Assembly: GCA_030272155.1 (NCBI GenBank) | Contig: CP126196.1 | Coordinates: forward strand, 5,828,501-5,892,500 | Reading direction: 5' to 3' | Source of the DNA: Tetradesmus obliquus | Lineage: Eukaryota; Chlorophyta; Chlorophyceae; Sphaeropleales; Scenedesmaceae | DNA: 64,000 nucleotides | Shown: piece by piece, positions 55,410 to 64,000 of the stretch | How the letters are laid out: every line of letters starts with the position of its first letter | Numbering within the stretch: the first letter of the stretch is position 1 | The notes under the pieces: model-generated | What the model was told of the DNA's origin: nothing | What the model saw: the letters and a program-made list of their open reading frames with translations, nothing else | Databases searched by the model: none | Program-made: the position numbers and the translations under genes

Positions 55410-56040
55410 TGTTGCGTGCAACACTACTCTACAAGCCCCATGAGCTAGTGTGCTGTCTAAGTAGAACTACGTAGATGGACTTTGATCCTTCGGGCATGTT
55501 ACTCTGAGTCTTAGGGTACATGTTCGTTGGTGCGTAGGCAGGGCAGGCCATGTTAACGGGCCTTTGTCCCCAAGTCCAGTATTCTTACACCAGCCCAGCT
55601 TGCCCAGCGCAAGACTTCTGCTGGCTGGGTGTTGCCTCCACACACTATTCACTGTGGTGCTGTTGCTGAAAGTTCCGGCTCTGATAGAAGCTGTTGTGGC
55701 ACTGGTGTTTCTGCTCGCTGGTCGTCTGCTTGGAAGGTAGCGGCTGTTGCTGCACATGCTGTTGCTGAGCCTAGCCCTTTGTGCGTCCGTTCTTTCGACA
55801 TTGGGCATCTCTGCCTGCTGCGATTGCACGTAAATTGTTTGGCATGGAAATACATCAGCATGTTTTGCCTCTGACCGATGCAGAAGGGCTGTTTGCAGTG
55901 TACTGGGGGCCAGGCAGCTGGTGCTGTTGCTGTTGCTGTTGTTGTTTGCGCTGCTGCTGGCTTGCCATGCCCACTGCTGCTCCTGCCAGTCGCCTACCGT
56001 CTGATCCCTATCAAGGGTCACCAAAGAACCGAACCACTCT
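55410..56040. other. 3' flank of the Ty3/gypsy remnant
   Basis: May hold the 3' LTR. No gene is recognised. Confidence 0.35.
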
Positions 56041-56048
56041 GGGGGTAT

Positions 56049-56152
56049 TCCCCGCACCAGCCATCTGGGCGTGATGGACTGGGCACCAACCAAAAGAAGG
56101 GGGCATACCCCGCACCAGCCATCCGGGCGTGATGGACTGGGCACCAACCATG
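56049..56152 (+). repeat. 60-bp-period tandem duplication
   Basis: CCCCGCACCAGCCATCTGGG followed by CGTGATGGACTGGGCACCAA occurs twice, starting at 56049 and 56109, with one substitution. Confidence 0.85.
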
Positions 56153-59100
56153 CAGCGGAGTGCAGCAAGGCTTGCAAATATAATACGTACGATAATGATG
56201 CAATGCTTTGAGCCATACTCGGGCCGCTGTGCGACCTTGCTGGTGGAGCGTTGTGAGCGTGGGGGGGTCAGCTGGGTGGTAGGAGGCAGCGTGCCCTGAC
56301 TTACTCGCTCGCCCCTCCCAAAGGGCTTGGAGCCATCAGAGCTGCCTTCCTGGCATTTTTACGCTGACATCGCTCTCCGGCCAGCTCGAGCTGTGAAGGC
56401 TCGCTGCGATTGCTTCGTTTGTTTATCGTATTAAATCATAAATGCATAAAAATTCCTGCATGGTCTATTCCAGCTGGTATCAATGTTGGTGTCATACAGC
56501 AGCTGCTACAACAGCTGCAGCAGCAACAGCAGGAGCAGCAGCAACAATAGCAATGGCAAAGCAGCTGTTGTGCCGCAGCTGACGGTCAGCAGCAGTAGCA
56601 GCTGGAGGAACAGCTGTGGCTGGAGCTGCTGGGACCCATCACACACCTCACCAAAATTTTGGTGTGCCTTTTAAAAGGCAAACAACACAATGCAACACAC
56701 TCAACTTGCCATTCCTCCTAGTTTATACAGAAAGTTGCTGATTCCTAGTTTGATTGCAGGTCATACTAGAACAAGTTGCAGGAGCAGGAGCAGCACATCT
56801 GCACTACTGCGATTCAACAGCCATGGTGCACTATGGCAAAAAGAATCCACAGAATGTCCTCAACTCATCCACAAGCACCCCACCATGCATCCACAAGACC
56901 ATCTTATGGATGGCTGTGAGTGACGGTCCAGAAATCCTGTAGCTGTTCCCTTCAATCAAAATTCATGTGCATGCTATAGCTGAAAAGCATCAGTACATCC
57001 GTGCAGTGGCACCAGAACCCTGCAGAAGGCACCCCTGAGCCAAGTTCCCTGCACCTAACTGGCAGGACCTGAGGGCAAACGCACCATCGATGCAGGCATT
57101 CCAATTAAGTCAAACAGTTCTGTAGAGCTACTTCAAAAACTGTCAGTGTTCCTTGGCCTTGTACTGGAAGCCTTCATGGCTGGCTCAGCACTTGGTGTGT
57201 CGTGGGCAGTGCTTGCTGCTAGCACTGTATGACACCGGCTATGCACCAAAACAGTCATACCATATGATGTGCAGGCAAAAGCACTGGTCGAAATCTGGTC
57301 ACTTGTTTAAACATCGAGGTTTGATACTGACAGCCCACCCCGGGGTCGAGGACCCCATGGCGAACATAGCCATCGTGGGGCACATTCATAACATACGTAT
57401 TTGAGGTCTTTATGAGTGCGGCACTGCTACGCTTGCTTGCACGCCATAAACGGCACTGCAGCGCACCTGCAGGACTGCATTGCTCGCCGCGTTTGAAGTG
57501 CTCATTTCAATTAAAATTAAGAGTGAACCCGATTCAGCGAACATGATGGCGCAAAGCAAGGTGTCAGCTCGGCAGTTAGATCAGCAGTGCTGCTGCGAAA
57601 GCAAGGATACCGCCCCTTGAACTGGCTGGGTTTGGGCATATCACTGCCTTGAGACTTCGATGACAGATACTGCCGAATGCTAAGGTGCTAGCATCAGTAC
57701 TGGCTGGTGTGATCACAACCTCCAGCTGATGCAGACAGCAGTTGCGCAGCAGCAGCAGCGGGCATGCACAACAACAAAGGAGGCCAAGGCGCGCATGTGC
57801 AGAGGCCCATAGCCGGGACGCCGATTTGCCAGCGAACCACATTCACTGCAGCAGGCGGCAAGTGAGCAAGCTGTGCCAAGGGGAAGGGCAGGCTGGATCA
57901 ACAGTAACAGGCTGTCATTTGCTCGTGTGCAGGGACACTATCTTGATCCTGCTGGCATGTCAACGCAGTATGTGCAATGCAAATGAGTACAGCATCGAGG
58001 CTCGGCTGTGTGTGAACAGCTTATAATCGCAGCACCAGTGCGTCGGTTACTGTGTTGTGCAGCGCACTGCAGGTGCATCCGGGCGCATGCATGTTACAAT
58101 ACATGTGCGTTGTGATGAGGTGCACCTCTGCACTTGCGGACTCTGGACACGGTGGACATCTGCAGTACACAAGCGCACCTGTTAACATGGAGTATTGCAC
58201 TGCGCCTTGATCCTTGCAGTGTCTTACTGGTTCCCTACCAGCAACTGCCGTGATGCTACGCCAGATTGTGAGTGCTGTGCCGACAAGATCAAGCATCAAC
58301 AGCATGCACAGCAAATGCAATAACGTTATGCCAGGACTTGCCGCCACAGGGTCGGCGACAGCCACGTAATCCTACTGACAATGCACAGCAGCGGCACCTG
58401 ATGGCAGTGGCCGCAGGATTGTTTGGTTAAATTTGCTTCAGAGCAGCAAGATGGCCTCGTGCAGCAGATGCCCTGCATGCATGGGGCGTGGTAGCGGCAG
58501 TGACAGCAGCAGCAGCAGCAGCACGAAAGGCAGCAACATCGCATGTTGTGCATGTTGATGACTTGGGTCGCAGCACCTGGTGCTCTGCTAGCATGCACGC
58601 AGCAGCAACACTGCAGGTTGCACAAGGCTCATCACATGTGTGCTTATGCTGCAGATCTCTCCAGTGCATTCACAGTATCTGGGAACCAGCCAAGCGTGGC
58701 GCCATGATTGTGTGCTCCAGTCTGGTGCATCGATCACAAGAGGTGCGTTCCAGGTGCAGCATGCCTGACACTGTTGATGGTTTGACAATATAAAGCAGGT
58801 AGCCTGCATGCTCATGTGAAAGCAGGTAGCCTGCATGCTCATGTGATCAACGAACTTCGCATCAGCAGCTGCAGCTGCCAGACCTGTAGCGCATGCTTTT
58901 GCTTGAAGGTGCGCAGCTTTGCTTTTTCCATGCTAGACTGTCCATCTTTGCATGTGGACCTTCGTCACATTATGGCAAGTGCCTTCAACACCGAGAGCAG
59001 ATGCAGCAACAGCAGCAGCAGCAGCAGCGGCAGGCTACATAGCCATAAGAGGTCTACATCACACCTTGCACTTATATGTTGGGCAGCAGCAGCTCTGCTG

Positions 59101-59494
59101 TAGCAGTGGCATGTACAACTCCACAGCAGCCATGCAAGTACCTGCTGTGTTTAATGCTTGCCTGTGTTGCTGTTCGCTGCTGCTGCAAAATGTTTGTGCA
59201 GGCTGCCAACTTGCAAGCTATCTGCTGGTGTCGCGAGCAGGCGTTGAGGAACATCATCTCAGTTAGCAGCATATGCTAGCAGCAGGGTGGACTTACACAG
59301 CAAGAGCGGCATTGTTGGTTGGCAGGCGGTGTGCGGCTGACTGAGCATCACCATGTCACGTAGCCTGTGACAGGTCGTATCACATAGCACATTGTGGGAC
59401 CGTTTGCCTATTTTTCATTGAGTTGTTGCCAGCAGCTGATGACACAGCGTTTTCAGCAGTTGGTTCAGCGAGCTTGTCAGCTGCTGTTGCTGCT
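56153..59494. other. Gene-poor region with CAG/TGC-rich low-complexity sequence
   Basis: No gene model can be supported. Open stretches that look weakly protein-like lie at 56754-56942 (LHYCDSTAMVHYGKKNPQN, KTILWMAVSDGPEIL) and 58488-58793 (SHVVHVDDLGRSTWC, CLCCRSLQCIHS, with paired Cys/His as in a SWIM-like finger). Either could be a relic transposase exon. A 27-bp unit is duplicated at 58792-58845. Confidence 0.35.
58792..58845. repeat. 27-bp tandem duplication
   Basis: AAAGCAGGTAGCCTGCATGC + TCATGTG twice in a row. Each unit contains the near-palindrome GCAGGTAGCCTGC. Confidence 0.9.
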
Positions 59495-59785
59495 GCTGCT
59501 GCTGCTGCACCCTGTGCTCGCGTACGGGCACAAGCTCGACGGAAAAGTATATGCATGTGATATATCTTACTTGTAAACATGTTTAAGCAGTGATTTGAGG
59601 CTCATTTGCGCAAACCACAACATGATTCACACGCGATCGAGGCTTATCCACAACGGTTGTGAACCGTTCCGGTTGTGGACGGCCTTGTGGACGGCCGTAG
59701 CCCGTTGTGGATGACTTGTGGATGTTCTGTTGCTGCGGACGACTTGTGGATGACTTGTGGATTTGCTTTGACCATAGTGGTGGCC
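59495..59785 (+). repeat. Dispersed repeat, uninterrupted copy (empty site)
   Basis: Contains in one piece the sequence split at 45980/50984. GGACGGCCGTAGCCCGTTGT spans the point where the 5-kb composite sits in the other copy. The 3' part consists of degenerate GTGGATGACTT units. Confidence 0.85.
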
Positions 59786-60438
59786 CAGGGGGACCACCAC
59801 TACTAGACATCTGAGTGACGCACTATGTTTGCATTGTGATACTGCAATGTGTGATACCTGCAACTCTTGATACTGGTGTTATCCATGTCATTTACTGGCA
59901 GCTGCGGCTGCTCTTGAGTCATCGTTTCAACTGTTGTGCTGCTGGCAGGTGGTGCCACGGTGTCGTTGATACTTTCTGCCAGAAAATATATTTTGAAGTG
60001 CTGCTGCGGCGGCAGCTAAGGCTAATGTGCATGATATATGTTGTATGAAAGCAGCGGGACATGAACACTGCTCACTGGGATCACTCGCAGCCACGCTACC
60101 ACTACAACATTGGAACAGATGGCACACGTTGGCCGAGCGTTGGCCTACCGTTAGGCAGGCCCATAGGCACCCTGTGAGCCGGTGTACCTTCTCATCACCG
60201 ACCCCTCTCTCGTAACACTGCTCCCGAAAGAAAGACAAGCGTGCAAGCATTGCTTGGCCATTGAATCAACAGTTGGCTTTTGCCAGGAATCGATCACTGG
60301 CTGCTGAGCAGGAAGACTACCTGCATACCAAGTACAACAAATTAACACCTCACATGATAGACCCTTTCCGGGGTAATGTGATGCCACAAAGTAGACAATT
60401 GCTTGTCTACAAGGGGGACTTGCATCCCTCCCCGTGAT
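59786..60438. other. Intergenic, no gene seen
   Basis: No recognised feature. Confidence 0.35.
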
Positions 60439-60439
60439 T

Positions 60440-60527
60440 CGCTCAGCGATGTCATATACGTGAACTGAAAGTAGGGCAGGTGACTCACTTTTGGGTGATA
60501 GCTTGCCTCGCCTTGTAACATACCTCT
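60440..60527 (+). mobile_element. Diverged retroelement tail
   Basis: GTGAACTGAAAGTAGGGCAG, TGACTC..., GGTGATAGCTTGCC and CTTGTAACATACCTCTCT match the last ~85 bp of the 1,182-bp unit with several substitutions, so this is an older insertion. It ends 11 bases from the stop codon of the GT90 gene. Confidence 0.75.
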
Positions 60528-60538
60528 CTGCAGCATTA

Positions 60539-63229
60539 TCATGTCATCCTGAAGTTCTCAGCAAGCTGTGCCACAATGCTTTGTCGAACGTTGTGGGCCC
60601 ATGGCGCTTTTAAGCTAGGGCTCCACCAATTACTGCCATCGCTTCTGCGTTCCAGCTTCAACACTTCCCACTGTCCATCTGGTGTAGCCGCCTGAACAAC
60701 GGTGCCTGATGCGGATGTGTTCAAGAAGTGCAACGGAGGCTTTTGCACTTGCCAGCTGCAGCTGGATTTGACCTGCAATAGAGGATGTGCATCGGTGAAT
60801 GAGTGGTTCATGGCCGAGTCTTCCGAAAGACACAACTAACATTACAGCGTGTGGTGGGCAGGCTCTGCCCCTCAAGTGCGTACAAGAAACATACACAGGT
60901 TGGGTGAGCAGAAAAGAAGAGGATGTGTACGCCGTGTGCACACAGTCTGTTGCAGAAAAGATATTGCACGTGCATCTTGCATGTATCACAACAGCAGCAG
61001 CTAGCGTGCACCCATGTCACTGGGTTGACCTGGTAGGCACGTGTTACTGTGCTTGCATGTGCACAGTCTGTGCTGTAGAAAGTGCAGCAGAGCAGTCAAG
61101 AATTGCGACACCCCAGACAACCGTGCACCAAAATGAGTCTTTTGTTACCTTTTGTACAGCATACGCCAGCGCGTCAAGCTGCCCAATAAGGTTGAATACT
61201 TCCAAGGCCTTTGATCCAGCGGCAGCTGCCATGCGTTGCATTTGTATCTTGCCTTCGCTATCGTTGGAAAACTTGGCTATCAGCGCTTGCCCGCGTGTCA
61301 CCAGGTCGTTCAAATCGTAGCGAACTGGCTCGTAATGCACACCCGCCTGAAAAATCTCGTCAAACCTGCATGGGGTATATGATCAAGTTGAGCAAAGCAC
61401 CAGAAGTTGCAGGGTAGAAGCAGGTTGGGATGGGTGGAAGCATGTTTATGGCGATAATTCTGATGTTCATTGCCAGCACCAGGACATATTGGTGGCAGGA
61501 AGTCCCCATTGAAACCCAACAGTTGATAACACTGCTGAAAAAAGTGCTTGTTGCATGGTCTGCCCGGTTCAGTTAGCATACAAACTTGTTTGATACTCTG
61601 AAACTCAAACAGCTTGACCCGTGGTACGAGTGAGGTTCACCTTTTCTAACGACATCACATCGCGCCTCAAGTCGGACCAGCGGTGCAAGTGCTAGAATTT
61701 GGATATGGCTGAAAGTGACCTGTGTGCAATTTGTAATTCCTCGCGCTTCAAAGGCAGCTAGCTGGTACACGCTAGTGGGCTAGTTGGTACACGCCTTCCT
61801 ACACATTCAGGAAAGGCCAGCATGCATTGAAGCTCGCTCACACACACAGCACCACCACGACATTGACATCATGTGCATTGCTAGGACAGTTTTTGGGCAT
61901 CAGATGATAGGTCCCGCAAGCAATGCAGCAAACATGTACCTGAGCACTGACAGCGCTGTTATCTCCACCAGCATGCACGAGAGCATGGAACAGCTGTGGC
62001 ACATACCTGATCCTGACCTCAAAGAATGGCGTGAGGCATACGCATAACTGTCACATCAAGTTGACATCCCGCAGTCTATCAGCATGTGTATGAGTGGCCT
62101 GAAGTGCTGCACAGCGCGTGTGCATGCGCATGCCCATAGACAGTTGTGTGTAACTGAATACATGTGCTGTTCCAGTACAAGAACAGTTGACAAACTTCAC
62201 TGCTGATTGCAGCATGGCCACTAAATGGAATGCAGTGTACCACATGTGCAAAGCATGTGCACCACATGTGCACTACACGTGCCTAGCATGATGTAGTAGC
62301 AGGTTGGAGTTGCTCCCCTGCCTAGTAGAGGTGCCGCCCCGCCACCAGGCACGGCCTCGCCGGCCCTAGCTGAACCTAGCAGGCTCAACCGCCCTAGCCA
62401 GCTAGCTAGCCAGCAAGGCCACACCTAGCTAGCCAGCCAGGCCACACGAAGCTAGCTAGCCAGCCAGGCCTAGCTGCGGCGTAGAATGGCCTAGCTGACC
62501 TAGATGAGCCCAGCTAGGCCTGGCTGGGCCGTGCCAGGCCTAGCCATGGGGCCCTCGTGCCAGTAGAGGCTGGGCCTGAGCAAGGAATGGTAAAGCATTT
62601 TCTAAAAGCCTGCAACATGCTAGAAAACTGCTCCGAAAACCTGTCAGAAGCCAGCTTAAACACCAACCCTTGCCGCTGCAACCCCTGTCAGCCACACCCC
62701 ACTCACGAGTCTGTGTATGGTGACATGACCTTCAGCACGACACTGCTCCCCTGCAGGTACTGTAGCGGCAGCCTGTCAGGAGTGCCGTGGCCGTCAATGC
62801 TTAGTTGCAGTGCGTAGGCCCCCCATGTTTCTTGAGGTGATTGAGCTTTTGTTAACATCTGGTGCAGGTCTTGAACCAGCTGCTTGTCAGTTTCTGCAAG
62901 TGCAGAAAACATAGGGGTCAGCAAGAACAATTTGCAGCAGAACAAAGATCAGGTATGTTGTACAAATCATCACAGACTAGCAGCTGCAGTCCCACTTACA
63001 GTTGTGTTTATGTCCAAAAACACTTGCAATCAGTAATAGAAGCAACGCTCACCTCTTTCATGCCCCATATCTGAAATTGCAATTCGATGCAGACCAACAT
63101 CCATCCAATCTCTGTGTGAGCGCGCCAGCAGCGCCAGTGACATGCGCTTATTGGACAGCGCATGATACCAGGGGTGAAAAGCAAGTGGTGAAGACTTCAA
63201 AGGCATGGGTGCCCAACCTTTGACTCCAC
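60539..63229 (-). CDS. GT90 / CAP10-type glycosyltransferase (POGLUT-like), 5' end unresolved
   Basis: Minus-strand exons: 63229-63053, 62893-62707, 61365-61149 and 60772-60539. Entry phases 1, 1, 2 and 0 all agree, with GT-AG borders. About 272 residues are visible. Segments LPLQYLQGSSVVLKVMSPYT then DSFDEIFQAGVHYEPVRYDL, NDLVTRGQALIAKF and AAAAGSKALEVFNLIGQLDA follow the order of the CAP10/DUF821 C-terminal half: acceptor-loop GSVVLK, then the HY.PV..DL.DL block and a trailing helix. Upstream, SNKRMSLALLARSHRDWMDV fits the R..L..LS block of the same family. Such enzymes transfer glucose or xylose to proteins or glycans in the ER/Golgi. The first exon(s), any signal peptide and the FRG-type motif are not seen. 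A start at MPLKSSPLAFHPW is possible, but the frame stays open to a TTGCAG acceptor, so exons upstream or beyond the window are likely. Confidence 0.7.
61366..62706 (-). other. Large intron of the GT90 gene
   Basis: 1,341 bp, much longer than the other introns here. It contains the CTAGC-rich repeat at 62340-62545 and no recognised exon, although a skipped small exon cannot be excluded. Confidence 0.5.
62340..62545. repeat. CTAGC/CCAGC-rich low-complexity repeat
   Basis: Many overlapping CTAGC, GCTAGC, CCAGCCAGGC and CCTAGCTG words with an irregular period. The sequence is largely self-complementary. Confidence 0.8.
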
Positions 63230-64000
63230 CTGCAAGGTCAACCGTGTCAATTTGACTGGAGGCCAGTAAACTGCAACAGCACCAATGTACATACTAACAG
63301 GACAGTCCAATTGCGTTGGGTAAGACGCTGGTGTGAGCCGGCACAGCTCCGAATCTACCAGTTACCAGTTACCAAAGCAGTTACTTTTTATGCGACCGTG
63401 TGCTCGGTGTAACCTGAATGAGAAGTAACTGGTTCTATGGCCCGTGTGCGTCGCTGGTCTGTGCCGTGAGCATTATCTGCATATTATTGTGCAATATCAT
63501 AACATATATGTTGCTGTTGCTGTGTGGAATATTTGTGTGGTTGGATGTTTATGTTCCGAAACTGTAAAATGAGTTGGTCTTTCCAGTTACGTATTTGCGT
63601 GTGCCTTGATCGCCGCAGCTTGTTGCGGATGCCCGCATTGGATTTACTGTAACTGTTTTTCTGCATTCGTGCATGCGTGCACCATGTTGAGTTCAAGTCT
63701 TTTCCGTGGACGGCGCATGATGTCAAACTTGGCTACGCCTGTCGGTACGGTGTTGGCGCTTAAGAAAGTAAGTCAAAACCGGTGCTATGAAGGCCGCTCA
63801 GGCTGCGAACGTCGGCCATGTGCGGCTGTATCCTGCTGGCGCCGGCATGGCAGCTGGCCTACCCACTAAGGAACCAAGCAAGGCTCGTGGGGTCCAAATA
63901 CACCAAGAGAAGGAATCACAGACTCTTACATTCTGAAGCCTCAGCAAGCTCCGAGTCATCATCAGCTCAGGTTCGTAGCAAAACATTAAGGGCGAAGGAT
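63230..64000. other. Upstream region of the GT90 gene
   Basis: A possible upstream exon on the minus strand ends at 63930 (MFCYEPELMMTRSLLRLQN before GTAAGA), but its link to the GT90 exons is not shown. No other feature is recognised. Confidence 0.3.

Noticed and set aside
63606-63869. Plus-strand frame near the right edge
   Set aside because: No motif, no splice support, and it overlaps a possible minus-strand exon of equal weakness.

Overview
The window looks like nuclear DNA of a green alga, probably a core chlorophyte. I base this on short GT-AG introns that mostly start GTGAGT, CAG/GCA-rich coding sequence giving poly-Gln and poly-Ala tracts, a Ser-Pro wall-type glycoprotein, and retroelement remains of the Dualen/RandI type, which carry two endonucleases and were first described in Chlamydomonas. 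The species cannot be read from the sequence. Most of the window is mobile-element debris around four spliced genes.

Region by region. 1-3909 (minus): a five-exon secreted Ser-Pro/Cys-repeat protein that runs off the left edge. 3910-10120: gene-poor, with inverted dispersed repeats, a minus-strand copy of a non-LTR retroelement 3' end and a tRNA-like sequence. 10127-12612 (minus): a three-exon protein kinase. 12880-22345: a TIR element and two fragments of Dualen-like retrotransposons on the minus strand. The 3' fragment is bracketed by two 679-bp direct repeats. 22346-26260: dispersed repeats and a decayed tRNA-like sequence. 26618-34889: seven head-to-tail copies of a 1,182-bp retroelement 3' end, followed by a reverse-transcriptase fragment and several more partial copies or bare tails of the same element. 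38111-45394 (plus): a nine-exon gene of unknown function, split in exon 2 by a 3.2-kb DNA transposon. 45981-50983: a second, 5.0-kb copy of that transposon family with 723-bp direct repeats at its ends, inserted in a repeat whose uninterrupted version lies at about 59,495-59,785. 51107-55380: a solo-type LTR and a decayed Ty3/gypsy chromovirus. 60539-63229 (minus): a GT90/CAP10-type glycosyltransferase gene.

The most interesting structures are these: an intron of the DDE transposase gene that is almost filled by an antisense ORF with nuclease-like motifs; the 679-bp direct repeats, which read like a very long target-site duplication; the tandem array, which has a two-unit higher-order duplication; and repeated insertion of one retroelement's 3' tail around its own tail. 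The four host-like genes do not form an operon or a visible pathway. Gene models were built by hand from splice sites and phase agreement. No similarity search was run, so family names rest on recognised motifs.
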